Assembly (NCBI RefSeq): GCF_025567385.1
Contig: NZ_JAOQJU010000007.1
Span: 65,504-129,503 of the forward strand
Direction: 5' to 3'
DNA length: 64,000 nt
DNA from: Claveliimonas acetigenes
GTDB lineage: Bacteria; Bacillota; Clostridia; Lachnospirales; Lachnospiraceae
The notes below the pieces were generated by a model. The model searched no databases and was not told where the DNA came from. It saw nothing but the letters and a program-made list of their open reading frames with translations. The translations under genes were made by a program, and so were the position numbers. Positions 51,624-60,760 of this stretch are shown here, one piece after another. Every line of letters starts with the position of its first letter. Position 1 is the stretch's first letter.

Positions 51624-51718
51624 AAATGAAAGTGCGAATAAAATCATTGCGTATCCATATATCATGTATCCACTGACACGCACGTTTGAAAAATACGGAA
51701 TGAGAAAGGACTATTATT

Positions 51719-52450
51719 ATGAGCGAAGAATTATTACAAAATGAAGCAGCTACAGAAGAAACAACACCAGAAGAGACAAAGCCGGAAGAAGCAACACCGG
51801 AAGAAACTATGGCCGATCTGGAAGAGCATTTTGACGACGCCAACCCATGGAATCTTGTAAAGGATTATATGGAAAAAGGCACCATTCTCCCTGTTAAGGT
51901 TGAAGGAATTGTGAATGGCGGAGCCATTGCCATGGTAGAAGGGCTGCGTGGATTCATTCCCGCTTCCAAATTGTCCCTGTCTTACATCGAAGATCTGGAG
52001 ACTTATCTTTTAAAAGATATCGAGGTCAGGGTCATTGACGTAAATCAGGCTGAAAACCGCCTTGTATTATCTGCCAGAGAAATTCTGAAAGAAAAGGCCA
52101 AAAAGGAAATGGAAGAAAAGATTGCCAACGTAAAGGTTGGAACTGTCATGGAAGGAAAGGTAGAAAGCCTTCAGAATTATGGCGCTTTCGTACGCCTGGA
52201 GGACGGTCTGTCCGGACTTGTCCACGTATCCCAGATCAGCCAGAAGCGCGTCAAATCTCCAAAGGATGTTTTGAACGTAGGCGATGAAGTAAAGGTAAAG
52301 GTTATCGGCATCAAAGACGGCAAGATCAGCCTCAGCATGAAGGCTCTGGAAGAAGTGGTAAGAGACGAACCAGAAGAAAAGGTTGTCATTCCCAAATCCG
52401 AAAGCATAGGAACCAGCCTGGGCGACTTATTCAAAAACATTAAATTATAA
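51719..52450 (+). CDS. S1 RNA-binding domain protein (short ribosomal protein S1-like)
   Basis: 243 residues with an acidic, repeat-like tail of T, E, P and A at residues ~10-35 and two S1 domains: residues ~55-120 (PVKVEGIVNGGAIAMVEGLRG) and ~135-205 (GTVMEGKVESLQNYGAFVRL and GLVHVSQISQKRVKSP). It is much shorter than S1 of Proteobacteria. Short S1-like proteins of Clostridia probably bind mRNA or the ribosome, but specificity is unknown. The gene is monocistronic with its own terminator. Confidence 0.9.
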   Translation: MSEELLQNEAATEETTPEETKPEEATPEETMADLEEHFDDANPWNLVKDYMEKGTILPVKVEGIVNGGAIAMVEGLRGFIPASKLSLSYIEDLETYLLKDIEVRVIDVNQAENRLVLSAREILKEKAKKEMEEKIANVKVGTVMEGKVESLQNYGAFVRLEDGLSGLVHVSQISQKRVKSPKDVLNVGDEVKVKVIGIKDGKISLSMKALEEVVRDEPEEKVVIPKSESIGTSLGDLFKNIKL

Positions 52451-52454
52451 TACG

Positions 52455-52495
52455 TAACAAAAGGCAGGCCATGCACTTTGGTCTGCCTTTTGTTA
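52455..52495 (+). terminator. Terminator after the S1-domain gene
   Basis: TAACAAAAGGCAG and CTGCCTTTTGTTA form a perfect 13-bp stem with a 15-base loop, of which GGCC-type bases may extend the stem. The stem itself carries the T tract. Confidence 0.8.
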
Positions 52496-52504
52496 TGATG
52501 GGAA

Positions 52505-54358
52505 TTAGTTTTTATTTTTACAGCAGTTCTTATATTTCTTACCAGAACCACAAGGGCATAGATCATTGGGATATACTTTCCTGCTCTTTGCCTGACTAAA
52601 GGGAATAATTTCCCCGGAACCGGACTGCCCATGGGGCGCCGGGATCCCCGTGCTCTGCTTCCGCAGCTCATTCGGCGTAAATCCCCGATTTGTCAGCATT
52701 CTGGTATGATTCCACAAATCGTGAATGCGCTTTACCAATCCTTCCAACTGCCTGTCATTTTCAAGAACCATGCCGAATTCTTCCAGCGTATCAAAAACCT
52801 CCTGCATATCACAGCCGCTGCATATCTTTCTCTGGATAATCCCTATTACAAAATCTATCTCATCCACAAATACATTCATTTTACCTGTCAGATACTTTTT
52901 CAGCTCGCGCGCCTGCTTACAGACGGGGAAACTCCCTTTTGTTCCCAGGCAAATAATTTCTTCATAGCTTGGGATATAATATTCCTTATTTCCCTGAACC
53001 TGAAGCAGCCCCCGATCATCCGGATAAAACTCACATTGGTATACGTTATGATTCACAATGACAGATTCCGAAAACTCCGGCGGGATTTTCTCAATTTTTT
53101 CCCTCACTTCATCCACTGTCATCCGCACATCCGGATTTCTATTCACAAGCTGCATCAGAACTTCTTCCGGAACAATCCCATGCAGAATCCCGGACGCTCT
53201 GAGACAGTACAGCAGATAACTGCGTTTCTTCCTCTCATCTTCAAATCCCGCATCCTTAAAAGACCGATATATCTCCGCCACTTTCTTCGGCACTACCACT
53301 CTCCCATCCGTAACCATACCGACATAATTCGCTTCATACAGACTCATGAGATTGTTGCAATCCCGGGATTCATACAATCCATCTGCCCTGGCGGCCTTTT
53401 CAAATTCTTCTATTTCCGCATCTCCCAGACACAGAAAATACTGTTCCATAACCTCCGGTTTCAGCATATAAGCAACGATTCTTTCTATCAGCTTATTTTT
53501 ATTGAGTCCGGAAATTCCCGTCAATCCTTTATCTCTGGCAATTTCTTTCAGATCTTCTTTCTCAAAATCTGAAAAAACCGCTTCCAGAGTCGTCCGCTCC
53601 TCTTCCGGCTGAAAAACAGAATATTTTAGCATATCCGCCATTTTTTGAAAAGACTCTTCCATTACATGCTTACCGGACTTTATAATCTGCGAGTTCTTAT
53701 TCTTATCCTTCTTCGTAGCGCAAAGGCCCAACCTGCCATTGTATATATCCTCATAAAGCTCACTCTGCATCCGCTTCTCGCCTTTTCCCCATCGATAGAA
53801 ATACCGTTCCTGCAGCCTGTGATTAACCGCTTCCATATCATACTCACACGGATATCCCTGCATCTCCAGCCAGGCAAGCCGTTCTTCGTATTCCGGATGA
53901 TTCTCATCCTTTATAATATCCATGTAATCATAATAGCCATAGATACCGCCGCAGTCCTCCGGCGGGCAATTTCCCTTGTATTTTATAACACGGGGATACT
54001 CCTCGGAATAATCATCTATGATTTTCTCTACCGTTACCCGGTGCTGCCAGTCATCTCCCAGGTCATATGTATAAGTAAACCAATCGTTTTCTTCCAGATA
54101 TTCCCTGATATATGTCGTACTTGCCTCAAGGTAATCATAAGGTCCATATCCTATATCCATAAACTCATCTGCATCCTCAATGATCCGAAGCTCCAGATGA
54201 TAAAATTCAACTTCAAAGGAATGATAACCGCTCCATCCCATAACTTCGTTCAATATCATACTCAGCTGGGAGAAGGTAATCCCTGCCGGGACAATGACTC
54301 TTCGCCAGATGGGAGGCTTGGAATTCTTAATGACAATTTTCAACTGAAATGCCTTCAT
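52505..54358 (-). CDS. pRiA4b ORF-3-like domain protein with C-terminal SEC-C motif
   Basis: 617 residues. The N-terminal ~190 are the pRiA4b ORF-3-like (DUF1095/PF07929-type) domain: IKNSKPPIWRRVIVPAG, MGWSGYHSFEVEF, YTYDLGDDWQHRV and a CPPEDCGG turn. The middle (~200-560) is an uncharacterised helical region with a Rho/SAP-like stretch at ISGLNKNKLIERIVAYML. The end is a SEC-C zinc motif CPCGSGKKYKNCC. The start at 54358 has AAAGGA seven bases upstream. Function is unknown; SEC-C motifs often bind zinc and mediate protein contact. Confidence 0.85.
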   Translation of the reverse strand: MKAFQLKIVIKNSKPPIWRRVIVPAGITFSQLSMILNEVMGWSGYHSFEVEFYHLELRIIEDADEFMDIGYGPYDYLEASTTYIREYLEENDWFTYTYDLGDDWQHRVTVEKIIDDYSEEYPRVIKYKGNCPPEDCGGIYGYYDYMDIIKDENHPEYEERLAWLEMQGYPCEYDMEAVNHRLQERYFYRWGKGEKRMQSELYEDIYNGRLGLCATKKDKNKNSQIIKSGKHVMEESFQKMADMLKYSVFQPEEERTTLEAVFSDFEKEDLKEIARDKGLTGISGLNKNKLIERIVAYMLKPEVMEQYFLCLGDAEIEEFEKAARADGLYESRDCNNLMSLYEANYVGMVTDGRVVVPKKVAEIYRSFKDAGFEDERKKRSYLLYCLRASGILHGIVPEEVLMQLVNRNPDVRMTVDEVREKIEKIPPEFSESVIVNHNVYQCEFYPDDRGLLQVQGNKEYYIPSYEEIICLGTKGSFPVCKQARELKKYLTGKMNVFVDEIDFVIGIIQRKICSGCDMQEVFDTLEEFGMVLENDRQLEGLVKRIHDLWNHTRMLTNRGFTPNELRKQSTGIPAPHGQSGSGEIIPFSQAKSRKVYPNDLCPCGSGKKYKNCCKNKN

Positions 54359-54359
54359 A

Positions 54360-54785
54360 TTATAATCCTTTCGTATGGTCATTCGTGAATTTATCCACAA
54401 TTCCCGCAGCACATTCTACGCAGCGGATGCAGCATGACAGGGGCTGCTGCCCCTTCTCCGTCAACAGATCCCGGCAATAGATGGAACCCATCTCGTCCCG
54501 GAATTTTGCAGCTGCCTCCCGGAACTTCCTGTAGGTATCTGCCTTGGTAAGTTTCGGATTCTCCATATCTCCCGCACTGTTCGCAAGGCTGATGGTAAGG
54601 AACATCCCTGTCACTGCCCCGCAGGTGTCCTTAAGCCCGCCCATGCCGGAGCCAAAACCTTCCGTCATCTTAAATACATCTTCTTCTCTCATCCCCAGCT
54701 CTTCGCAGTAGGCACACGCCACCGCCTGGCAGCAATTATACCCTTTCATAAACCGCTCTACAGCCATCTCTTTTTTCGCTTCCAT
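54360..54785 (-). CDS. C-GCAxxG-C-C family redox-like protein
   Basis: 141 residues with the family Cys set: YNCCQAV (near residue 17), DTCGAVTGMF (near 54), YCRDLL and CIRCVECAAGI toward the C-terminus. The family is annotated as possibly redox-active and is common near anaerobic Firmicutes genes; no reaction is proven. It is immediately downstream of nadE (2 bases), probably co-transcribed. Confidence 0.85.
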   Translation of the reverse strand: MEAKKEMAVERFMKGYNCCQAVACAYCEELGMREEDVFKMTEGFGSGMGGLKDTCGAVTGMFLTISLANSAGDMENPKLTKADTYRKFREAAAKFRDEMGSIYCRDLLTEKGQQPLSCCIRCVECAAGIVDKFTNDHTKGL

Positions 54786-54787
54786 AA

Positions 54788-56710
54788 TTAATCCATACCT
54801 ATACCTTTCTCCAAATCCCTGAGCCAGCTTGCCACACAGGCATCACTTGGCATTCTCCAATCTCCCCGGGGTGACAGAGCCACGGTACCTACCTTGGGTC
54901 CATCCGGCAGGCAGGAGCGTTTGAACTGCTGGCTAAAGAACCTCCAACAGAATGTGCGGAGCCATTTCTGAATGGTTTCCTCATCATATTCCCCGGCAAA
55001 TGCAAGCTTCGCAAGGCGGTAGATTTTTGCCGGTTCATAGCCAAAGCGAAGCATATAATACAGATAAAAATCATGCAGCTCATAGGGACCCACCAAGTCT
55101 TCTGTCTTCTGGGCGATCTCTCCGTCTTTTGGCGGAAGAAGTTCCGGGCTTACCGGCGTATCCAGTACATCGTAAAGCACCGTCTTCAATTCTTCATCCT
55201 CTGCAGTATCGGCATAATACTGTACAAGATGGCGCACCAAAGTCTTAGGCACAGACGCATTCACCCCATACATGGACATATGATCTCCATTGTAAGTAGC
55301 CCATCCCAGCGCTAACTCGGACATATCGCCCGTGCCGATAACCAGTCCGCCTTCCTGATTGGAAATGTCCATCAAAACCTGAGTGCGCTCACGTGCCTGT
55401 GAATTCTCATACGTAACACTGTGGTCTTCCGGGTCATGGCAAATATCTTTAAAATGCTGCGTTACCGCCTCTGCAATCGGCACTTCCCGCAGAGAAGCCC
55501 CCAGCTTTACTGCCATCTTACATGCATTTCTGTAGGTTCTGTCTGTCGTCCCGAAGCACGGCATTGTCACTGCAATTATCTGCTTCCTGTCCATTTCCAG
55601 ATAATCAAATGCTTTCGCCGTAACCAAAAGAGCCAATGTAGAATCTAATCCGCCCGAAATTCCTACTACCGCACTCTTAGCATGGGTGTGGGCAAGACGT
55701 TTCTTCAGCCCCATCGCCTGGATCGTCAGAATCTCCTCACAGCGTTTCGCCCGCTCTGCTTCTGCCCCCGGCACGAAAGGACGGGAGTCAAACTTCCTGG
55801 TAAGCCGGGTCTGTGTCATCTCTATCTCAAAGGGTACACGGAACAGCCGCCGCTCTCCCGCCGTCTGGAAGGTGGTATTCTTCCTCCGCTCACTCAGCAG
55901 GCGCTTCACATCAATTTCGGTATAAATAACGCCATTCTGAAACCGCTTGCTGGCAGCAAGGACGGTTCCATTTTCCGCAATTATATTGTGTCCGCCAAAT
56001 ACCAGATCTGTGGTGGATTCACCTTCTCCCGCATTTGCATAGACATATCCGGCAATTAGCCGCGCCGACTGCCCTTCGATCAGGCTCCGGCGGTAAGCCG
56101 CCTTGCCGATGGTCTCATCACTGGCAGAACAATTGACGATAATCGTTGCCCCCTCTCTTGCCGCCTCAATACTGGGCGGTATCGGAGACCAGACATCCTC
56201 ACAGATTTCTGCCGACACCACCAACTGTTCCATACAGGAAGCCGTAAATAGAATCTGCGGGCCAAACGGAACCTTTTCTCCATCAAAGAAAATTTCTCTG
56301 GCAGTTTCCGGGCCTTCCCGAAACTGTCTCATTTCATAAAACTCCCCATAATTCGGGAGAAATGTCTTCGTCGTCAATCCCAGAATCCTGCCATGATTCA
56401 GCGCCGCCGCCACATTATAAAGCTCCCCGTCCACAGAGATGGGCGCTCCTACAAAAATCAGTGCGTCCTTATCCGCCGTATGCGCCGCAATCTTGCGGAG
56501 CGCTTCTCTTGCATGGTCAAGCAGCACCTCCTGGGTAAATAAGTCGCTGCAGGTATAACCGGTAATACAAAGCTCCGGGAACACGATAATCTTGGCTCCT
56601 TCCCCTGCCGCCTCATCCATCATCCGGCAAATCTGCTCTGTATTGTAATCCACATCCGCCACCCGGATATCCGGTGTTGCAGCCGCCACCTTCACAAATC
56701 CCTGTCTCAT
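54788..56710 (-). CDS. nadE: Glutamine-dependent NAD+ synthetase
   Basis: 640 residues. It forms NAD from nicotinate adenine dinucleotide. The N-terminal nitrilase-like glutaminase has the catalytic Glu-Lys-Cys set in FPELCITGYTCSDLF, KTFLPNYGEFYE and VSAEICEDVWSP. The C-terminal synthetase has the ATP P-loop VVGISGGLDSTLALL and the GTGDMSELALGWATYNGDH motif. This fused form contrasts with the short ammonia-dependent NadE. Confidence 0.95.
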   Translation of the reverse strand: MRQGFVKVAAATPDIRVADVDYNTEQICRMMDEAAGEGAKIIVFPELCITGYTCSDLFTQEVLLDHAREALRKIAAHTADKDALIFVGAPISVDGELYNVAAALNHGRILGLTTKTFLPNYGEFYEMRQFREGPETAREIFFDGEKVPFGPQILFTASCMEQLVVSAEICEDVWSPIPPSIEAAREGATIIVNCSASDETIGKAAYRRSLIEGQSARLIAGYVYANAGEGESTTDLVFGGHNIIAENGTVLAASKRFQNGVIYTEIDVKRLLSERRKNTTFQTAGERRLFRVPFEIEMTQTRLTRKFDSRPFVPGAEAERAKRCEEILTIQAMGLKKRLAHTHAKSAVVGISGGLDSTLALLVTAKAFDYLEMDRKQIIAVTMPCFGTTDRTYRNACKMAVKLGASLREVPIAEAVTQHFKDICHDPEDHSVTYENSQARERTQVLMDISNQEGGLVIGTGDMSELALGWATYNGDHMSMYGVNASVPKTLVRHLVQYYADTAEDEELKTVLYDVLDTPVSPELLPPKDGEIAQKTEDLVGPYELHDFYLYYMLRFGYEPAKIYRLAKLAFAGEYDEETIQKWLRTFCWRFFSQQFKRSCLPDGPKVGTVALSPRGDWRMPSDACVASWLRDLEKGIGMD

Positions 56711-56737
56711 ACTGTCCTCCTACGCATCCCTTTTTTG

Positions 56738-57613
56738 TTATCTGCTTCTCTTTATAATTTCCTTTAATTCCTCAATCGTATACGTATACGCTGTATTGCA
56801 GAAGTGACATTTCACCTCAATATCCTCTCCCTCATCAATCATTTCCTGGATATCCTTTCTTCCAATGCTCACAACTGCCTGCTCCACTCTTTCTTTCGAG
56901 CAATTACAATAAAATCTGGAAGGCATTGTATCCGTAATCTCCAATCCCAAATTCCCGAGAAGCTCTTCTAATAGCTGCTCCGGCGTATAGCCCTTATCCA
57001 AAAGCTCTGTGACAGAAGTTACTTTCTTTAGATTTTCCTCCAGTTTGTCAATGGTTTTCTCTTCTGCAAATGGCATGAGCTGGATAATAAATCCTCCTGC
57101 ACGCCGGACTGTATTGTCTTTTTCCATCAGCACGCCCAATCCTACGGAAGAAGGCACCTGCTCAGAATTTGCAAAATAATAGGTCAGATCCTCCGCAATC
57201 TCACTGGTTACAAGGATGGTCTGCCCGACATAAGGTTCCTTCAGCCCCATATCCTTAATGACATTCAGAAGACCGATTCCTACCGCCCCTCCCACGTCCA
57301 GTTTCCCATTCTTCGGCGGAAGCATAACCTCCGGATTGAGCACATACCCTTTCACATCGCCATGTGCATCTGCCGTAACCGTAATTCCTCCCAAAGGGCC
57401 ATCTCCGCGAATCTGCAGGGTCAGCATGTCTGTATCGTTTTTCATCATGCTTCCCATCATCGTTCCCGCCGTCAGAAGCCGCCCGAGGGCTGCCGTTGCC
57501 ACAGGGCTTGTCCCATGATGTTCCCTGGCAGTCTCAACCACGTCTCTTGTTGTCGCCGCAAATGCACGGATCTGATTATCCGCCGCCGTTGCCCTTACGA
57601 TATAATCTGTCAT
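56738..57613 (-). CDS. hslO: Redox-regulated chaperone Hsp33
   Basis: 291 residues. Starts MTDYIVRATAADNQIRAF, has the oligomerisation helices in the centre and the C-terminal zinc switch CNCSKERVEQ ... CHFCNTAY (C-x-C and C-x2-C). Under oxidation the Cys pairs form disulfides and it becomes a holdase. Located downstream of the methyltransferase in the same direction, 68 bases apart. Confidence 0.95.
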   Translation of the reverse strand: MTDYIVRATAADNQIRAFAATTRDVVETAREHHGTSPVATAALGRLLTAGTMMGSMMKNDTDMLTLQIRGDGPLGGITVTADAHGDVKGYVLNPEVMLPPKNGKLDVGGAVGIGLLNVIKDMGLKEPYVGQTILVTSEIAEDLTYYFANSEQVPSSVGLGVLMEKDNTVRRAGGFIIQLMPFAEEKTIDKLEENLKKVTSVTELLDKGYTPEQLLEELLGNLGLEITDTMPSRFYCNCSKERVEQAVVSIGRKDIQEMIDEGEDIEVKCHFCNTAYTYTIEELKEIIKRSR

Positions 57614-57681
57614 CTCCTTTGATTCCTTTCTTCTTCCTTTTTCTCTTTTAATAGTATATCTTTTTCAGCTTAAAATAGCAA

Positions 57682-58434
57682 TTATTTTCCCTGCTCTCTT
57701 GCTACCACGCAGATTCTCTCACTTTTTTCGTGAGGCGGATCCATGGTATAGGCGTCATAGGCAGTTACATACTCAAGCCCCGCCCACGCAATCAAGTCCT
57801 TCATCACATCTAAGGTATAGGCTCTCTGAAGATGAAGCTCCTGATATTTCCGATACAGCTCTTTTTCTTCTTTGATAAAAAGCGTCAATTCATATTCATT
57901 CATCTGCTGGTCTTCATAATAATAGTTTTCCCAGATAAAACTGCAATCGTCCCTATCCTCTGCTATCGTCTGGTTCCCCAGAACTTCCCGGTATTTATAC
58001 TCTGTATTAAAATCAAAAATAAAGATTCCTTTCGGATCCAGATAGTTATTTACCAGACGAAATACCTGCTCAAGTTCCTTCTCGTCCGTAATATAATTGA
58101 CTGAATCGCAGGCGCTGATTACTCCGCGGACGGTTCCATATAACTCAAACTCCCGCATATCCTGCATTAAATAAAGAATATCCCAGCCGCTTTTCTCCTT
58201 CTTTTCCATGGCAATCTCCAGCATTTCCCCGGAATTATCCACTCCAATCATATCATATCCCTTCGCCGCCATCTTCTCCGTCATACTGCCTGTGCCGCAG
58301 CCCAGATCCAGAACAAGGCCATCTTCAATTCCGTATTCTCTTAAAATTGCTGCCAAATATTCCGCCCACTCTTCATAAGGGACATTATCCATAAATGTAT
58401 CATAAACTTCTGCAAAACTGCTATAAGCATCCAC
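57682..58434 (-). CDS. Class I SAM-dependent methyltransferase
   Basis: About 250 residues. Motif I LVLDLGCGTGSMTEKMAAKG (residues ~43-62), motif II-like acidic end MIGVDNSGEM, and post-motif KGIFIFDFNTEYKY. The start is placed at the GTG at 58434, behind AGAGGTG, because homologues begin with a VDAYSSFAEVYDTFMD-type segment. The ATG at 58455 without a site is an alternative. Substrate is unknown. Confidence 0.8.
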   Translation of the reverse strand: MDAYSSFAEVYDTFMDNVPYEEWAEYLAAILREYGIEDGLVLDLGCGTGSMTEKMAAKGYDMIGVDNSGEMLEIAMEKKEKSGWDILYLMQDMREFELYGTVRGVISACDSVNYITDEKELEQVFRLVNNYLDPKGIFIFDFNTEYKYREVLGNQTIAEDRDDCSFIWENYYYEDQQMNEYELTLFIKEEKELYRKYQELHLQRAYTLDVMKDLIAWAGLEYVTAYDAYTMDPPHEKSERICVVAREQGK

Positions 58435-58481
58435 CCTGTATTCACCTCTCATCATCCAGCATTTCTGGTTCTTTATGGGTC

Positions 58482-58510
58482 ATTGTATCCCTCTGATTCC
58501 CCTCTGTCAA
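58482..58510 (-). promoter_or_regulatory. Promoter of the methyltransferase gene
   Basis: On the minus strand there is a perfect TTGACA (58505-58510), 17-base spacer and TACAAT (58482-58487). The 86-bp unit C lies 29 bases upstream of its -35 element. Confidence 0.75.
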
Positions 58511-58539
58511 TACCTGCGGCAAAGAGCCGGAAAACAATT

Positions 58540-58625
58540 AGGTACAGGACAAATCGCGGTTAGGTACAGGGTAAATGTTAATTGCAGACGTAGTAAAGCG
58601 TCGCTTTACTACGTCTGCAATTAAT
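58540..58625 (+). repeat. 86-bp RAYT-associated unit C (solitary)
   Basis: Two tandem 22-nt boxes (58540-58561, 58562-58583), each starting AGGTACAGG, then the 24-bp-arm palindrome. No transposase is next to it. Its last base is also the first base of the stop codon of the gene at 58625. The spacing and order of parts are identical to units A and B. Confidence 0.9.
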
Positions 58626-60742
58626 TAAATTCCTTCTGTTTCGATGATGAATTTTGTGCTTCCGTCCATTCCCTCTTTGATTCCGGCAAAGGATTTATAC
58701 GTTCTTCCCAGGTCTGACATTGCCTGGATTCTCTCTATTACCGTGTTAATATCTCCCTCAAAGATTTCCACTAATTTGTCAATTCCTGTCTCTTTAAATT
58801 CTTTCATACCATCGGCAAGTTCCTGATTGCCATCTGCCAGTGATGCAGCTCCGTCCTGTAAGGTTTCGGCTCCTGTTTTTAATGCATCTGCCCCTTCGTC
58901 TACTGCCGTTGCTCCGGCTGCCGCCGCATTAGCTCCCGCGGCGAGCTGACCGACTCCGGCGGCAAGCTGAGTGCCTCCGTCTTGCAGCTCTTTTGTTCCG
59001 TTAAGCAGAAGACTGCTATTTGCATTCAACTGCGCTGCTCCGGCTGCCAGGCTGTCTGCCCCGTCCGAAACCTGCGCGGCGCCGGAAGCCAATGCTCCGC
59101 TTCCGTCAGACAATGCTCCGATTCCTGCCTGAAGTCCCTGGGCACCTTCTGTGAGCGTCCCCATTCCTGCCGCAAGATTGTCTGCACCGCCCTGCATCTG
59201 CTGCAAGACATATTGTGCCGTCCCGATTGCCTGAGCAAGTTCCGTGGTTCCTGTTACCGTCGTATTCTCCGCTGCACCGGCAAGGGATGTACTGACAGCA
59301 TTTCCAACAGACTGGGAAACTGCCGCTGCTGCAGTTTCCGCCTCTTCCTGAGACAGTCCGTTTGCCGTCAGCGTGTCAACCACAGAAGCATAAGCCGCCT
59401 CCGCCGCATCAGACGCCACGCCGTCCAACGGAATCTGTACGCCAATTCCCTGCGCCGCTTGTGCCGCTCCCGTAAGAGCCTGTGATAAAGAATCCATTCC
59501 TCCTCTGATGCCTGTAATTCCTTCATTCACGCTGCCACAGCCCGCCACGACTTTATCCGCACCGTCTTTCGCGCTTGCAAGTCCTGCCTGGGCGGTAAGC
59601 ACACCTTCTTCCAGCGCTTCTGCTCCCACGGCGAGCTGTCCGCTGCCTGCCGCAAGATCACTGACGCCTCCTGCATAGGCATTTACGCCATCTGCAAGTT
59701 TATTCACACCGGCAGTCAAATCCCCGGATTTGTTGTATAAAAGATTCACGCCGTCCGCCAATTCATTTACCCCATCTGCAAGTGAGCCGCTGCCGCCTGC
59801 CAGCGTTCCTGCACCGGCCGAAAGTTCTGCTGAGCCATCGGAAAGCTGCTTAGCTCCGTCTGCCGCCTGCGCCGAACCATCCACCAACTGTTCAGATGCA
59901 TTTGCCAGCTCATCAATCGAATCCCCAAAACTATCAAAATCATCTACGTCTTCCAGTCCAAATTGTTCCAACATTGTAGACGACGCTACCGTAATCGTAG
60001 GTTCGACGGATACATTTTTAACGTCAGCCGTAATGGTAATACTTTCCGGCAGGTCAATATCCAGCTCTTCCAAATCCAGATTATCTTTTAAACCGGGAAA
60101 TCCAAGTCCTACTACAATATCCTTATCCGCATCGGAAATGATTTTTCCACTGTCAATGGTCACATTTTTATATTCATCGGTAGGAAGCATCATTGTCGTA
60201 ACCATGGTAAACGGCAGATACATCTCTTCTTCCTTTCCGTCCACCATCACTTTTTCCTTTGTTTTATTAACATATTCAATATGAATCTCCGCTTTTCCGC
60301 TTTTTCCACTAAATTCTTCAGCACTTACTTCCTTCCCGTCTAATTTGTAAGAAACCTTCACCTCCACAGGAAGCTCTTTCTCCGTCGTTCCCTGATAATA
60401 AATATCATTTCCCTTTGCATTCCAGCTAATCGTATCTCCACTGCCTGTGGTAAATGTTTCCTCGCCCTTTATATTCTTAATTTCCTCCAGTCCGGACAAA
60501 TCTTCCAATTCTCCGGTTCCTGTATTTTTCAGCCACTCTGTTACGGTGGTATTTGTTGCTTTGCCGGAAGGATCCGCTTTTACATACACAGATTCTTCCT
60601 TATACATGTCTGTTGTACCGGATTCGTCCGCCGCTTTTACCTGTGAGAGATGGCGCTGGTAACCGTAGGTTCCTGTCATACCCATTGTCAGAATAAATGC
60701 CATAGTCCCTGCTGCAATTCTTTTCTTTACATTTTTCTTCAT
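58625..60742 (-). CDS. Secreted heptad-repeat protein (YhgE-like extracellular domain)
   Basis: 705 residues. Signal peptide (residues ~1-37), a beta-rich domain (~45-265) and then a long region (~275-650) of Leu-x2-Gly heptads (GAxxLxxG, e.g. SGSLADGVNELADGVNLL), as found outside the membrane in YhgE/Pip proteins. There are no C-terminal transmembrane helices, so the permease part of YhgE is missing. It lies just downstream of an MMPL transporter with a 19-base gap, and the pair is likely one system, with this protein as periplasm-like or wall-spanning partner. Confidence 0.85.
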   Translation of the reverse strand: MKKNVKKRIAAGTMAFILTMGMTGTYGYQRHLSQVKAADESGTTDMYKEESVYVKADPSGKATNTTVTEWLKNTGTGELEDLSGLEEIKNIKGEETFTTGSGDTISWNAKGNDIYYQGTTEKELPVEVKVSYKLDGKEVSAEEFSGKSGKAEIHIEYVNKTKEKVMVDGKEEEMYLPFTMVTTMMLPTDEYKNVTIDSGKIISDADKDIVVGLGFPGLKDNLDLEELDIDLPESITITADVKNVSVEPTITVASSTMLEQFGLEDVDDFDSFGDSIDELANASEQLVDGSAQAADGAKQLSDGSAELSAGAGTLAGGSGSLADGVNELADGVNLLYNKSGDLTAGVNKLADGVNAYAGGVSDLAAGSGQLAVGAEALEEGVLTAQAGLASAKDGADKVVAGCGSVNEGITGIRGGMDSLSQALTGAAQAAQGIGVQIPLDGVASDAAEAAYASVVDTLTANGLSQEEAETAAAAVSQSVGNAVSTSLAGAAENTTVTGTTELAQAIGTAQYVLQQMQGGADNLAAGMGTLTEGAQGLQAGIGALSDGSGALASGAAQVSDGADSLAAGAAQLNANSSLLLNGTKELQDGGTQLAAGVGQLAAGANAAAAGATAVDEGADALKTGAETLQDGAASLADGNQELADGMKEFKETGIDKLVEIFEGDINTVIERIQAMSDLGRTYKSFAGIKEGMDGSTKFIIETEGI

Positions 60743-60760
60743 AAAAAACTACCTCCTGTT

